From positions 3,410,001 through 3,474,000 of the forward strand of contig NZ_CP032869.1 of NCBI RefSeq assembly GCF_003576455.2: DNA of 64,000 nt, in the 5' to 3' direction. A program made the position numbers and the translations under genes. The stretch is from Mucilaginibacter celer (GTDB taxonomy: Bacteria > Bacteroidota > Bacteroidia > Sphingobacteriales > Sphingobacteriaceae). The stretch's first letter is position 1; each line of letters begins with the position of its first letter. Shown here in pieces: positions 50,061 through 60,363 of the stretch. Below the pieces are notes generated by a model. That model was not told the DNA's origin. It worked only from the letters and a program-made list of their open reading frames with translations, and ran no database searches.

Positions 50061-51224
50061 ATGGCTAAAAGAGATTATTACGATGTGCTTGGGGTTGCTA
50101 AAGGGGCCAGCGCTGATGATATAAAGAAAGCATATCGTAAAATGGCTATCAAATATCACCCGGATAAAAATGAGGGTGATAAAGACGCCGAAGAAAAGTT
50201 TAAAGAAGCTGCCGAAGCTTACGAAGTACTGAGCAACCCTGAAAAGCGCCAGCGTTATGATCAGTTTGGTCACGCGGCTAACGCATCATCAGCCAATGGC
50301 GGTGGTTACGGTGGTGGCGGCATGAATATGGACGACATATTTAGCCAGTTTGGTGATATTTTTGGCGGCGGCAGTCCGTTTGAAGGTTTCTTTGGCGGTG
50401 GCAGGCAAAGCGGTGGCGGCGGCAGGCGCGTAGCCCGCGGTAGCAACCTGCGCATTAAAGTGCGTTTAACGCTGGAAGAAATTGCCAATGGTGCCGAAAA
50501 GAAAATCAAGGTTAACAAGCAGATCATCTGTAAAACCTGCGATGGCAGCGGCGCTAAAGATAAATCATCGTTCCAAACCTGTAAAACCTGCGGTGGCAGC
50601 GGTGCGGTGCGTAGGGTAACCAATACCATTTTGGGCCAGATGCAAACAACAAGCACCTGCCCTACCTGTAACGGCGAAGGCTCAACCATACTGTCAAAAT
50701 GTAATGTTTGTCATGGTGATGGCGTAGTGCGCGGCGAAGAGCTGATCACTATCCAGGTGCCTGCCGGTGTTAGTGAAGGTATGCAGCTAAGCATGAGCGG
50801 CAAAGGTAATGCGGCCCCACGCGGCGGTGTTCCCGGCGATCTGATCATTCTGATTGAGGAAGTACCTCACGAAACTTTAAAACGTGATGGTAATAACGTA
50901 ATTTACGATCTGCATGTAAACTTTGTTGATGCTACCTTGGGTACATCTGTTGAAGTGCCAACAATCGATGGTAAAGCAAAAATCAAAATTGATCCGGGTA
51001 CACAAGGCGGCAAAATTCTGCGCCTGAAAGGCAAAGGTTTGCCGGAAGTAAACTCATACCACCGCGGCGACCAGCTGGTGCACATCAACATCTGGACACC
51101 AAAAGCATTAAGCCGCGAAGAACGTGAGATACTGGAGAAATTGCAAGGTTCACCTAATTTTAAACCGAATCCGGGTAAGAACGAGAAGAGTTTCTTTGAG
51201 CGGATGAAGGAGTATTTTGAATAA
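50061..51224 (+). CDS. dnaJ: Chaperone DnaJ
   Basis: This Hsp40 co-chaperone stimulates DnaK ATPase and delivers unfolded clients. The 387-aa protein has all three class I parts. The J domain (about 1-67) has the HPD at 33-35 in [10 protein letters not shown] Gly/Phe-rich linker follows ([15 protein letters not shown]...). The zinc-finger region has four CxxCxGxG repeats: [27 protein letters not shown] and CNVCHGDGV. The C-terminal peptide-binding domain ends [11 protein letters not shown] bidirectional terminator and the fic gene follow convergently. Confidence 0.97.
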   Translation: MAKRDYYDVLGVAKGASADDIKKAYRKMAIKYHPDKNEGDKDAEEKFKEAAEAYEVLSNPEKRQRYDQFGHAANASSANGGGYGGGGMNMDDIFSQFGDIFGGGSPFEGFFGGGRQSGGGGRRVARGSNLRIKVRLTLEEIANGAEKKIKVNKQIICKTCDGSGAKDKSSFQTCKTCGGSGAVRRVTNTILGQMQTTSTCPTCNGEGSTILSKCNVCHGDGVVRGEELITIQVPAGVSEGMQLSMSGKGNAAPRGGVPGDLIILIEEVPHETLKRDGNNVIYDLHVNFVDATLGTSVEVPTIDGKAKIKIDPGTQGGKILRLKGKGLPEVNSYHRGDQLVHINIWTPKALSREEREILEKLQGSPNFKPNPGKNEKSFFERMKEYFE

Positions 51225-51261
51225 AGCTTAAGGCTGAAAGCCGAAAGCATAAAGCTTTTTG

Positions 51262-51289
51262 AAAGCCCGGAGGTTTAACTTCGGGCTTT
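51262..51289. terminator. Bidirectional terminator overlapping the end of the fic gene
   Basis: AAAGCCCG (51262-51269) and CGGGCTTT (51282-51289) form an 8-bp stem with a 12-nt loop, followed by TTGTTTT. The right arm lies inside the last codons of the convergent fic gene, whose stop is at 51275. The layout serves dnaJ and possibly both genes. Confidence 0.7.
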
Positions 51290-52657
51290 TTGTTTTACTT
51301 CCAATTGCTGTTTAAATTGACGAATAACTTCTTTTATAATTTTAGCTTCCTCACTTGAAGATAAATTTTCATGATAAAGTTTCGCAACTATTAAAGACTC
51401 ATTTATTAGAATGTTGTAATAGATATCTTCAAAAGAAACTTTAACAATAGAGTACAGACTGAATTTGTTAACGTGATTTTTAAATTCTAAAAAATCTATA
51501 TTTATATCAATCTCCTTTAATTCAGTAAGATAAGACTCATTTAACAATTCGCTTAAAGATCGCTCAGCATTTTCATCTATGGGAAATGAGGATCTCAAAA
51601 CTCCATGAAATCCATCAAAAGTAAATTCAAAAGCGTTCTTGCTTGCAAAGAAATATTGTTGAAAGACATCCAATTTTATGATAATTTTTTCGGACAAAGG
51701 ATAAATATTTTCTGAAAAAACACGTTGAACAATGGATACATTTTTTTTGAACTGTAAAGTTGTATCTCCCCTTAATTGTATTTGCAATAGAGCTATCTCC
51801 TTATCTATATCTTCATCCTCGTCAATATCTTCTCCTTTAGCTCCTTTAAAGAATAATTCCAAAGACCATAGCAAACGCTCAGCGACATATTCTACAAAAG
51901 GCCAACTCTCCCCCACGTCTGCCCTACTCAATAAGGAATAATAATTCCTTCTATCATCCATTTTAACAACTACAGGCGGATATCCTTTCTTAAGCAATAC
52001 CAGATTCATTAAAATCCTCGATAACCTTCCATTCCCATCATCAAAAGGATGTATCTCCACAAACTTGTGATGAAACAATGCTGCAACAACAACAGGATGT
52101 ACATCGGCATTACTATCCACTTCATAATACCACTCCATCAACTCACGCATTTTAGCAGGCGTTTCCTCTGGAGTAGCATAATAATGAGTTTCGCCCGTGG
52201 CAGTTTGCACATGGTTTGCCGTTGTTTTATAAACGCCGGGAATAATTCTTTTTTTTGTTGGCATTCCGTCTGCGGTTTGAGCTGGCACATCATAAGGCTC
52301 AACCAAGATCATTTCATGCAGCCCGCGGATATCAGATTCGGATAAAGGCCGATCTTCTTTTACCATACCAAGCAGAAAATTAATAGCCTCGTTATGTCCG
52401 CGAATGTCTAAATGGTCTTTTAGTGGCTTTCCCTTGGCTGTAATACCTTCCATCAAAAAAGCAACCGTTTCTCCATAACTCAATTTATTCCCCTCAATAG
52501 CATTCGAGTTATAATTCCAGTCAAGGCGTAGCTTCTGCATTACCCTGCCTTCAACATCAAGAGGCAATGGTCGCATATTGTCTACCTGCTTTTTCAGATC
52601 GTCAATTTCCGCTAATATTGGGGCTTTGCTAAATTCGGTTTCGAGTTTCAGGTTCAT
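51275..52657 (-). CDS. Fic family protein (AMPylator-like), class II
   Basis: This 460-aa protein carries a complete Fic motif HPFDDGNGRLSR (residues 203-214). Fic enzymes transfer AMP or related groups to hydroxyl side chains of target proteins. The N-terminal helix contains SNAIEG (51-56), which fits the inhibitory (S/T)xxxE(G/N) motif, so this is probably self-inhibited. Other family parts are LRGHNEAINFLL-like DIRGHNEAINFLL, a flap near 155-165 and HHKFVEIHPFD. The last roughly 190 residues are of no known domain and are coded by noticeably AT-richer DNA than the genes around it. It stands alone, so it is not an obvious Fic/antitoxin pair. Confidence 0.9.
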   Translation of the reverse strand: MNLKLETEFSKAPILAEIDDLKKQVDNMRPLPLDVEGRVMQKLRLDWNYNSNAIEGNKLSYGETVAFLMEGITAKGKPLKDHLDIRGHNEAINFLLGMVKEDRPLSESDIRGLHEMILVEPYDVPAQTADGMPTKKRIIPGVYKTTANHVQTATGETHYYATPEETPAKMRELMEWYYEVDSNADVHPVVVAALFHHKFVEIHPFDDGNGRLSRILMNLVLLKKGYPPVVVKMDDRRNYYSLLSRADVGESWPFVEYVAERLLWSLELFFKGAKGEDIDEDEDIDKEIALLQIQLRGDTTLQFKKNVSIVQRVFSENIYPLSEKIIIKLDVFQQYFFASKNAFEFTFDGFHGVLRSSFPIDENAERSLSELLNESYLTELKEIDINIDFLEFKNHVNKFSLYSIVKVSFEDIYYNILINESLIVAKLYHENLSSSEEAKIIKEVIRQFKQQLEVKQKARS

Positions 52658-52768
52658 TTTTTAAAGATAAGCAATCGCTCTGCATTTATAAATTGACGCT
52701 TCGGGTTTTGCGGTATTTGATTAATTTAGCGAAAACCGTTTCCAAAGCTTTATCATAACTAAACCCTA

Positions 52769-53362
52769 ATGAAAGTAAACACCAAAACAACCTGGCTAAT
52801 GGTTGCCTTCACGCTGGTATACACTTGCCTGTTGCTATCATCTGTAATTAGCAGGATGGATAATAAGCAACCAACAAATCTGCTGATGCTTTTTTTGGAG
52901 ATCTTTTATATCATACCCATCATTTATATGACTACGGTATTAAAGTATCTTAACGAAAAAAAGTCGATCATAATCACGTATACGGTTTACGTAATTTCTG
53001 ATGTGCTCTTTATGTTATTTTATTTGCTAATCGGTAAAAACCCTGCCTACGCGGTTATTTACATCGTGCTTATTTTGGTAAGTATCGTGATAACGCAAAT
53101 TATGGCTATTCAATCCTTCAGGATAAAAACCAGGCAAATCAAAGTATCGTATTGCATTTACGCTGTACTGTTTTTCCTTTTGATCTTCACAAAATTTGTA
53201 GGCATTATTTTGTCGATGGTATATCATATCAATTCGGTTTTCAAGTTCACAACGCCACTTGAGATGTTGTTTTCGGTAGCTATCTTTTATTCATTGTTTC
53301 AAATTTTTCGATACCTTAAAACTGAAAAGGCAACTCCGGATGTAATTGCCAATAGGTTTTAA
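52769..53362 (+). CDS. Six-helix membrane protein, hypothetical
   Basis: This is a 197-aa protein with about six hydrophobic segments from residue 9 onward (LMVAFTLVYTCLLLSS, FLEIFYIIPIIYM, IITYTVYVISDVLFMLFY, AVIYIVLILVSIVIT, YCIYAVLFFLLIFTK, LEMLFSVAIFYSLFQ). It ends in the charged tail YLKTEKATPDVIANRF. No family is recognised. The next gene codes for a similar-sized six-helix protein, and the pair may be divergent duplicates. The DNA is AT-rich relative to the rest of the window. Confidence 0.65.
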   Translation: MKVNTKTTWLMVAFTLVYTCLLLSSVISRMDNKQPTNLLMLFLEIFYIIPIIYMTTVLKYLNEKKSIIITYTVYVISDVLFMLFYLLIGKNPAYAVIYIVLILVSIVITQIMAIQSFRIKTRQIKVSYCIYAVLFFLLIFTKFVGIILSMVYHINSVFKFTTPLEMLFSVAIFYSLFQIFRYLKTEKATPDVIANRF

Positions 53363-53581
53363 AAAGCTATAAAGAACGCCCAAATTCGGTATTTTTAATT
53401 TTCACTTTGGATGGTTTATAATTTATCATTTGCCATCTCTATCATCCTGTTCTATGATTTACTGAATCAAACCGGCATGGCATCAGGCCAAACCAATAAC
53501 TGCCATATCATTAAAAAACTATTCGCTCATTCAATATATTCAAAACCAGGGCATTCAATACTTGCCACCTAACCCGCAACA

Positions 53582-54241
53582 ATGACAATAAACATCAGTA
53601 ACACCAAATCAATTTTAGTATTATCCATCGTATATGCCTTTTTGCAGGTGTTTGTTTTTGCAGCAATTAAACTCAGGCTGCCCAAATTTGAATACGCATA
53701 TCTGGCTGAGTCCTTAGTCGATATTATATACATACTCTGGACAAGTTTATATATTATCGGTCTGCTTAAAAGTGCAAATGAAAAATCAATTATAAGTGGC
53801 TTGCTGGTTGTTTATATTGTATGTCACGTTATAAATAGCATTACACCCAATTTATTGATTTATGGCAGTGAAGCCAGTTATAAGTTGTATGCTAAGTGGG
53901 GTTCCACCTTCACGACAATAAGCTATTATGTTTTTGTTTTTACCTGGCTTATTACATTTACCATCAAACGCAGAGAATTTAAAGCACAGTTGCAGTTTCT
54001 GATTTTTGCCGAAATACTCACTACAATGTTCTACGCCATTATCCCTTTTTTAGCGCCCTATTTCCCGGCCCTTAATAATCTGGATAAATTTATATGGTAT
54101 ATCAGCCTCATTGATCTGCTCATTCCTTTTGCCGGAATGTACCTGGCGGTAGGCATTTTAAACCTGCTTAACAGCCAACCCAATATCGAAGCAAATAATT
54201 ACCAGGGCGAAGGCCATATAATATGGCCGGATGAGCTGTAA
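53582..54241 (+). CDS. Six-helix membrane protein, hypothetical
   Basis: This is a 219-aa protein with about six hydrophobic helices (SILVLSIVYAFLQVFVFA, AESLVDIIYILWTSLYIIGL, ISGLLVVYIVCHVIN, TISYYVFVFTWLITF, FLIFAEILTTMFYAII, IDLLIPFAGMYLAVGIL) and a short acidic tail. No known domain is seen. It lies 219 bp after a similarly built gene and 67 bp before an ABC-type ATPase gene, so it could be an accessory of that transporter or unrelated. The 219-bp gap upstream holds nothing recognised. Confidence 0.65.
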   Translation: MTINISNTKSILVLSIVYAFLQVFVFAAIKLRLPKFEYAYLAESLVDIIYILWTSLYIIGLLKSANEKSIISGLLVVYIVCHVINSITPNLLIYGSEASYKLYAKWGSTFTTISYYVFVFTWLITFTIKRREFKAQLQFLIFAEILTTMFYAIIPFLAPYFPALNNLDKFIWYISLIDLLIPFAGMYLAVGILNLLNSQPNIEANNYQGEGHIIWPDEL

Positions 54242-54308
54242 AACATTGTAACATTTAAGCAAGGTGCTTATCTAATTACCAAACTACTTTATAAATAAAC
54301 CTTAACTA

Positions 54309-55229
54309 ATGCTAAGCATCCGCAACATTGTTAAACAATACGCCGGTCACCGGGCTTTAAGCGATGTAAGTTTGGAAGTTGAAAGCGGGCAAATTTTCGG
54401 CCTGCTGGGTCCTAACGGCGCCGGTAAAACTTCACTTATCCGTATTATCAACCAGATTACCGCGCCAGATTCGGGCGAAGTTTATTTTAATGGTGAAAAA
54501 CTCAACCAATCGCATATCGAACGGATAGGCTACCTGCCCGAAGAGCGTGGCCTGTACAAAAAAATGGAGATCGGCGAGCAGATGATCTACCTGGCCCGTT
54601 TGAAAGGCCTTAGCCGCGCCGAAGCGCAAAAACGCCTCAAATCCTGGTTCGAAAAGCTTGGCATGGAAACCTGGTGGAAAAAGAAAATCGAAGAGTTATC
54701 CAAAGGCATGCAGCAAAAAGCACAGTTTGTAGCTACGGTATTGCATGAGCCTGAATTGATCATCCTTGATGAGCCTTTCAGCGGGTTCGACCCGGTTAAC
54801 GCCGAACTCATTAAGGACGAGATATTGGAGCTGAACCAAAAAGGCGCTACCATTTTGTTCTCCACCCACCGCATGGAATCTGTCGAGGAGCTTTGCCATG
54901 CTATCGCACTGATCAATAAATCGCACAAGATACTGGATGGCAAGGTTAAACAGATCCGCAACTCATACCGCAGCGAAACCTATCTTGTAGAATATGCCGG
55001 TGCGCCAATTATTTTTGACGGCAATCAGCCGTTTAACATTGTGAGCGAAACTGCCGGTGATGACGACAGCCATATCATCAAAATAAAACTCGCCAACGGG
55101 CACAACTCCAACGATGTTTTGCAATACCTGATACCTAAAGCAAGGGTAAATATGCTGCAGGAAGTGATACCAAGTATGCACGAGATCTTCATCGAAAAAG
55201 TAAACCTTAACTCTGCCGGCCATGAATAA
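54309..55229 (+). CDS. ABC transporter ATP-binding protein (NatA/DUF4162 type)
   Basis: This 306-aa ATPase has Walker A GPNGAGKTS, the Q-loop IGYLPEERGLYKKM, signature LSKGMQQK, Walker B LIILDEPFSGFDP and the switch His in LFSTHRMESVEEL. The C-terminal 70 residues (TYLVEYAGAPIIFDGN...) fit DUF4162, common in Na+/drug-exporter-like ATPases such as NatA. Together with the following permease, whose ATG overlaps it by 8 bp, it would form an ABC-2 exporter in the inner membrane. Substrate unknown. Confidence 0.92.
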   Translation: MLSIRNIVKQYAGHRALSDVSLEVESGQIFGLLGPNGAGKTSLIRIINQITAPDSGEVYFNGEKLNQSHIERIGYLPEERGLYKKMEIGEQMIYLARLKGLSRAEAQKRLKSWFEKLGMETWWKKKIEELSKGMQQKAQFVATVLHEPELIILDEPFSGFDPVNAELIKDEILELNQKGATILFSTHRMESVEELCHAIALINKSHKILDGKVKQIRNSYRSETYLVEYAGAPIIFDGNQPFNIVSETAGDDDSHIIKIKLANGHNSNDVLQYLIPKARVNMLQEVIPSMHEIFIEKVNLNSAGHE

Positions 55230-56475
55230 AGTACTACTCATTATACAGCGCGAATACCTTACGCGTGTACGCAAAAAATCGTTCATCGTAATGATTTTCG
55301 TGGTGCCGTTGTTAATTTTGGTTATGGGCTTTGTGATCAAATTAGTTGCCGACGATAGCGATAAGATCTCGTCATTACAAACCGTTAATGTAATTGACAA
55401 AAGCGGTGTGTTTGTGCACAAATTCCACGACGACAAGAATATCAAATTCAATTACGCGCTAACAGATCTTAAATCATCTAAAGAGATCCTGAAAAACAGC
55501 GAGGGTATTTCTATATTATATATCCCGGCTAATTATCTTCAAAAAGATTCGGTACAGATCTTTTCTAAAAAGAAGGCCTCTCTTCCTCTTGCCGACGGTA
55601 TTGAAAAGCAGATGAACGAGATAGCTTTTGCCGACAACCTGCTTAAGCACAATATTGATCCGGCATTGCTGGCATCCATCAAAAAAACAAACATATCGTT
55701 AAACGCTGTTGAAATATCCGACAAGGGTGATAAAAACGCCAACGTCGGCCCCAATATTTTAATTGGTATCGCCTGTGCAATATTTATATACCTCTCGTTG
55801 TTTATTTACGGAGGACAGGTTATGCGCGGCGTTATTGAAGAAAAAACCAACCGTATTATTGAGGTGGTAATATCATCAGTAAAACCATTTCAATTAATGC
55901 TGGGCAAAATTATTGGTGTAGGCCTGGTTGGCTTAACGCAGTTTAGCGCATGGATCATTCTATCGGTAATATCAACCAAAATCGCGGGGCACTCGCTTAG
56001 TTCGCCGGGCAACCCTATGGCTAATGCTTTGGCTGTGATACAAACTATTCCGTTCGGTTATATACTGGGTTGTTTCCTGTTTTATTTTTTAAGCGGATAC
56101 CTGCTATACGCAGCGTTGTTTGCGGCAGTAGGTTCGGCTGTTGATAGCGAAACCGAAACGCAACAGTTTATGTTCCCGATAACCTTGCCTTTATTGTTTA
56201 CCTATATCCTGGCGGTGTCGGTACTATTCCGCGCGCCCGATAGCCCGCTGGCTGTATGGCTATCCATGATCCCATTCACGGCTCCGGTTGCCATGATGGT
56301 AAGAATCCCGTTTGAGCCGCCGGTGTGGCAAATAGCCGTATCCATGTGCCTGATGGTAATCGCCTTTTTGTTTACCACCTATATTGCTGCCCGAATTTAC
56401 AGGGTTGGAGTATTAATGTATGGTAAAAAAGCAAGTTTCAAAGAAATGGCCAAGTGGTTTTTTTATAAAGAATAG
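55222..56475 (+). CDS. ABC-2 type permease (NatB-like)
   Basis: This 417-aa permease opens with an N-terminal helix (IVMIFVVPLLILVMGFVIKLV, about 23-45) and a large extracytoplasmic domain of about 150 residues. A cluster of five or six helices follows from residue 178 (ILIGIACAIFIYLSLFIYG; IIGVGLVGLTQFSAWIILS; FGYILGCFLFYFLSGYLL; LPLLFTYILAVSVLF; MCLMVIAFLFTTYIAA). The motif GVIEEKTNRIIEVVISSVKP is typical of ABC-2_3 permeases. It overlaps the ATPase gene by 8 bp and is followed by a terminator. Confidence 0.9.
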   Translation: MNKVLLIIQREYLTRVRKKSFIVMIFVVPLLILVMGFVIKLVADDSDKISSLQTVNVIDKSGVFVHKFHDDKNIKFNYALTDLKSSKEILKNSEGISILYIPANYLQKDSVQIFSKKKASLPLADGIEKQMNEIAFADNLLKHNIDPALLASIKKTNISLNAVEISDKGDKNANVGPNILIGIACAIFIYLSLFIYGGQVMRGVIEEKTNRIIEVVISSVKPFQLMLGKIIGVGLVGLTQFSAWIILSVISTKIAGHSLSSPGNPMANALAVIQTIPFGYILGCFLFYFLSGYLLYAALFAAVGSAVDSETETQQFMFPITLPLLFTYILAVSVLFRAPDSPLAVWLSMIPFTAPVAMMVRIPFEPPVWQIAVSMCLMVIAFLFTTYIAARIYRVGVLMYGKKASFKEMAKWFFYKE

Positions 56476-56520
56476 TTTGATTTCGGATATCGGAATTTCG
56501 ATTTCGGATTTAAAGAACAA

Positions 56521-56554
56521 AATCCCCGGTGATGGTTAAACATTTTCGGGGATT
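56521..56554 (+). terminator. Terminator of the ABC exporter operon
   Basis: AATCCCCG (56521-56528) and CGGGGATT (56547-56554) form a perfect 8-bp stem with an 18-nt loop, followed by ATTTATTTT. It lies 46 bp after the permease stop and 15 bp before the Ppx/GppA gene. Confidence 0.6.
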
Positions 56555-56569
56555 ATTTATTTTAGCCGC

Positions 56570-57496
56570 ATGAGTAAACGCGTTGCAGTGATGGATTTGG
56601 GTACAAATACCTTCCATTTATTAATTGCCGAAGGCGATATCCACAACTATCGCGAAATAGTACACATTACTGAAGCCGTTAAACTTGGCGAAGGTGGTAT
56701 TAACAAGGGATACATCATTCCGGAGGCTTTTCGGCGCGGCGTTGATACCATGAAGCATTTTCATCAACTTATTGAAGATAACAATGCAAGCGCAGTGAGA
56801 GCAATAGCCACATCAGCCCTGCGCAGTGCATCAAACGGGCATGATTTTATCAGGGAAGTGGAAGCACAAACCGGAATAGTTATTGAGATCATCGCCGGCG
56901 AACAGGAAGCCGGGTTTATTTATGAAGGTGTTAAACTAAGCGGAATCCTCGACGATAAAAATTCGCTTATTATGGATATTGGCGGAGGGAGCGTAGAGTT
57001 TATCTTGTGCAATGCTCATCAAATCCATTGGAAACAAAGCTTTGAAATTGGCGCTGCCCGCCTGCTGGACCAGTTTCACCGTACCGACCCAATTCCGCAG
57101 GCTTCTATCGAAGCACTGAATTTGTATTTGGAAGATAATCTGAACGATCTGTTTATTGCTACCGCAAATGCTGAAATAGATAGGCTGATAGGCTCATCGG
57201 GTGCATTTGAAACATTTGCAGGGCTGATTGAGACAGAAAAAGGCGAAGTATTTGATCTGAAAAAAATTCAATACTATCATTTTAATGAGCAGGAATTATT
57301 GACGCTCAGTAATAAAATCATCCTTTCCAATCATCATGAACGGGCGGCCAACCCGGGGATTATCGCGGTGCGGGTTGATATGATTGTTGCCGCATCGCTG
57401 GTAACCCGGTTTATAATGCACACGCTGGGGATTCACAACATAAGCATGTGCACCAACTCGCTAAAGGAGGGCGTTTTGGCAGGCATGCTGGCCTAA
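56570..57496 (+). CDS. Ppx/GppA phosphatase family protein
   Basis: This 308-aa ASKHA-fold enzyme hydrolyses polyphosphate or ppGpp-type substrates (exopolyphosphatase/guanosine pentaphosphatase). The phosphate-1 loop is MDLGTNTFHLLIAE, the middle motif IIAGEQEAGFIYEGV with the catalytic Glu, and the phosphate-2 loop LIMDIGGGSVEFIL. The adenosine motif region is LIGSSGAFETFAGL. The length fits the short Ppx form without the C-terminal HD domain. Its stop directly abuts that of the convergent zinc-motif gene (no gap). Confidence 0.93.
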   Translation: MSKRVAVMDLGTNTFHLLIAEGDIHNYREIVHITEAVKLGEGGINKGYIIPEAFRRGVDTMKHFHQLIEDNNASAVRAIATSALRSASNGHDFIREVEAQTGIVIEIIAGEQEAGFIYEGVKLSGILDDKNSLIMDIGGGSVEFILCNAHQIHWKQSFEIGAARLLDQFHRTDPIPQASIEALNLYLEDNLNDLFIATANAEIDRLIGSSGAFETFAGLIETEKGEVFDLKKIQYYHFNEQELLTLSNKIILSNHHERAANPGIIAVRVDMIVAASLVTRFIMHTLGIHNISMCTNSLKEGVLAGMLA

Positions 57497-58204
57497 CTAA
57501 AATATGTTTTTTATTTTATGCCACAGGCGATGAACAAAAGAATGTCGCACCCAAACGCCTCCGGCTACAACGGTTAGGCAATCAGCAATAGTTGAAACGG
57601 GTTCCATTTCTATTTTTAATTGCGATTTATCTGTTATTGCTGCAACGCCTATTTTCTGCGTTTTATAACCGATAAAACTAATAACCAGCGTATCAGTTTC
57701 TGAAACATCCATTAACTTAAACCCGCCATCAAGATTTGTACTCGTAGTTTCGCCGTTTTTACAGCGGATTGTTGTCCCCGGAATTGGCAAACCACTTCCT
57801 TGTTCGGTTACAATACCCTGGATTACTAACGGATTAAAAGCAGGAGCAGGCATTTTATCTTTACGGGAAAACTCTCCTTGCTCAAGAACAAGCCTGGTTT
57901 GGGCTTGTGCCTTTGGGGAATGAGTTAAGCTTATTACAGAAGCCACCAAAACGCTCAGCCATGATAATGATCGCTTTTTATTTGTGCCGATACTTGTGTT
58001 GATGCCATCCAACTGGTGTTGGGCAAACCTGCCACAAACGTTATCTTTTGCCGAAAGTTGTTTGATGATCTCCTCGTTGCTCATCACCGTAAAATCGGTA
58101 ACTGTTTTGCAGCAGTGATCGCAATAACGCCCGCCGTTAACAGGTTTCATTTGTTGCCATTGCTCGTGGCAGGGTTTAGGTATGCTGATGTGTTGAATGG
58201 CCAT
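57497..58204 (-). CDS. Membrane protein with cytoplasmic Cys motif and CarboxypepD_reg domain
   Basis: The N-terminal part (about 1-75) of this 235-aa protein carries YCDHCCKTVTDF and CGRFAQ, a likely zinc-binding CxxC-type pattern. One hydrophobic segment follows (LSWLSVLVASVISLTHSP, about 80-97). Residues about 125-210 match a carboxypeptidase regulatory-like sandwich (VIQGIVTEQGSGLPIPGTTIRCKNGETTS...GYKTQKIGV). The likely topology is cytoplasmic N-terminus and periplasmic sandwich. Such proteins occur in many Sphingobacteriaceae; role unknown. Its 3' end touches the Ppx/GppA gene. Confidence 0.75.
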   Translation of the reverse strand: MAIQHISIPKPCHEQWQQMKPVNGGRYCDHCCKTVTDFTVMSNEEIIKQLSAKDNVCGRFAQHQLDGINTSIGTNKKRSLSWLSVLVASVISLTHSPKAQAQTRLVLEQGEFSRKDKMPAPAFNPLVIQGIVTEQGSGLPIPGTTIRCKNGETTSTNLDGGFKLMDVSETDTLVISFIGYKTQKIGVAAITDKSQLKIEMEPVSTIADCLTVVAGGVWVRHSFVHRLWHKIKNIF

Positions 58205-58367
58205 TAGGTCAACATTTTAATTGATAAATATATTAATTTCATCCCGGCTGATTAAGCGGTTTACTGTATGATGCGGTGTGGTACATAATTCCATAAACCA
58301 ATTTTAACTTTTTTACTAAACCGTTTTTCACACCATCCTTTGTATATTGCCTGCTTAATTACACAGC

Positions 58368-60353
58368 ATGAAATTAAAATCTATCGGCATTGCCCTACTG
58401 TCGGTTTTAACTATCAGCGCGGCTGCGCAAAAACAAAAACTCAATCCTAACGATACCACATCAAACTACAATCCGGCGGCGGCTTTTTCGCCCATGTTTT
58501 ATACCGAAAAGGGTAATGATTACCATTCGGCCAATGGTGCTCCAGGTGCAAAATACTGGCAAAACCGGGCAGATTATACCCTTAATGTCACTCTTGATAC
58601 GGTTACCAAAACTATTAGCGGCACCGAGGTGATCAACTACGTTAATAACAGTCCGGATGCCCTGCCCTACCTGTGGTTGCAGCTGGATCAAAACACTTAT
58701 AAAAAAGATGCCCGTTCCAACTTTTTTACCGATCGCACACCCGCAGCCGATCAGCATACCGATGGCTACCAGATCGAATCGGTATCGGTAGATTATGGCG
58801 ATGTGATTAAAGCCATACCTTTTGTAATTACTGATGCCCGCATGCAGGTACGCCTGGCACATCCTTTGCAAAAAGGGCCAATCCGCCTGCGCATAAAATA
58901 CCATTATACCATTCCCGGCACTTTTGGAGGCCGTACTGATTATTGCGATACTAAAAACGGCAAGATCTATGAGATAGCCCAGTGGTTTCCGCGGATGTGT
59001 GTTTATGATGACAGCCACGGTTGGGATACCCTGCCATTTTTGGGCAGCGGCGAATTTTATTTAGATTATGGCGATATAGATTATTCTGTTACCGTACCTT
59101 GGGATATGATTGTAGCCGGATCGGGCGAGTTGCAGAACCCTAAAGAAGTGTTAACGGCCAAACAAATTGCCCGCTTAGAACAGGCCCGCAATAGCGATAA
59201 AACCATCATGATCCGTGATTTGGCCGAGGTTAATGATCCGGCCAGCCGTCCGGTTAATAAAGGCACGCTAACCTGGCATTTTAAAATGCTCAACACCCGC
59301 GATGTTGCCTTTGGCGCATCAAAAGCATTTATTTGGGATGCTGCAAGGGTTAACCTGCCCGGCGGCAAAAAATCGATGGCGATGAGCGTTTACCCTGCCG
59401 AAAGCTATGGTAACGATGCCTGGGGCAGGGCTACTGAATACCTAAAAAAATCTATCGAATATTTTTCGGAAAAATGGTTTGTATATCCTTACCCTGTTGC
59501 CATTAACGAGGCTGGCATAGCCGGCGGCATGGAGTACCCCGGCATTGTATTTGACGGCATTACCGATAAAGGCAGCGTGCTTTACTGGGTAACCGCGCAT
59601 GAAATTGGCCATAACTGGTTCCCGATGATCGTAGGATCGAACGAGCGCCGTTACGCCTGGATGGATGAAGGCCTGAATACTTTTATTGATATTTACGCCT
59701 CGGATGCATTTAACAAAGGCGAGTATGCACCTAAGCGCGACAGCGAATATGCCCCCGGCGGCGGCAACCCTGCGGATGAAATTATCCCCTCACTGCTCGA
59801 TCCGCAAAGCCCAGGCATTATGACTGCCCCCGATGCCATTCCCGAAAAATACCGCCATCCGCTTACTTATTATAAACCGGCTTTTGGTTTGGTTTTGCTG
59901 CGTGAACAGATTTTGGGAAAAGACAGGTTTGACTATGCCTTTAAAAATTACATAGCACAATGGGCCTATAAACACCCCCAACCTGACGACTTTTTCCGCT
60001 CGATGGAGAATGGTGCCGGCGAAGATCTATCATGGTTTTGGAAAGGTTGGTTTTACAACAACTGGCTGCTTGATATAGCTTTAATTGATGCTAAGTACGC
60101 AGGTAAAGATGCTTCAAAGGGCATTACCATCAACGTGGTAAATAAAGAACAACTGCCAATGCCATTTACTGTTGAAGTGAAGTTTAAAGATGGCAGCAAA
60201 AAACGTTTTTACCTGCCGGTAGAAACGTGGCTGCAATACAAACAGATAACTTATACGCTGCCTACCACGCAGGAAGCCGAATCGGTAACTGTTGACCCGG
60301 ATGCTGCTTTGCCAGATCTTAACCGGGCTAATAATACGCTGAAGATTAAATAA
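58368..60353 (+). CDS. Secreted M1 family metallopeptidase (aminopeptidase)
   Basis: This 661-aa zinc aminopeptidase has a signal peptide ([14 protein letters not shown]). The zinc site is HEIGHNW (H411, H415) with Glu at 434 in WMDEG, the spacing HExxH-18-E of family M1. The exopeptidase motif appears as GGMEYPG instead of the classical GAMEN. The C-terminal part ([17 protein letters not shown]...[18 protein letters not shown]) is beta-rich. It would trim peptides outside the inner membrane. It has its own terminator. The start ATG is followed at once by the signal sequence. Confidence 0.93.
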   Translation: MKLKSIGIALLSVLTISAAAQKQKLNPNDTTSNYNPAAAFSPMFYTEKGNDYHSANGAPGAKYWQNRADYTLNVTLDTVTKTISGTEVINYVNNSPDALPYLWLQLDQNTYKKDARSNFFTDRTPAADQHTDGYQIESVSVDYGDVIKAIPFVITDARMQVRLAHPLQKGPIRLRIKYHYTIPGTFGGRTDYCDTKNGKIYEIAQWFPRMCVYDDSHGWDTLPFLGSGEFYLDYGDIDYSVTVPWDMIVAGSGELQNPKEVLTAKQIARLEQARNSDKTIMIRDLAEVNDPASRPVNKGTLTWHFKMLNTRDVAFGASKAFIWDAARVNLPGGKKSMAMSVYPAESYGNDAWGRATEYLKKSIEYFSEKWFVYPYPVAINEAGIAGGMEYPGIVFDGITDKGSVLYWVTAHEIGHNWFPMIVGSNERRYAWMDEGLNTFIDIYASDAFNKGEYAPKRDSEYAPGGGNPADEIIPSLLDPQSPGIMTAPDAIPEKYRHPLTYYKPAFGLVLLREQILGKDRFDYAFKNYIAQWAYKHPQPDDFFRSMENGAGEDLSWFWKGWFYNNWLLDIALIDAKYAGKDASKGITINVVNKEQLPMPFTVEVKFKDGSKKRFYLPVETWLQYKQITYTLPTTQEAESVTVDPDAALPDLNRANNTLKIK

Positions 60354-60363
60354 ATGCACCGGC

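Noticed and set aside
51275..52657. Fic toxin-antitoxin pair
   Set aside because: No small antitoxin gene is adjacent, and the inhibitory motif is within the Fic protein itself.
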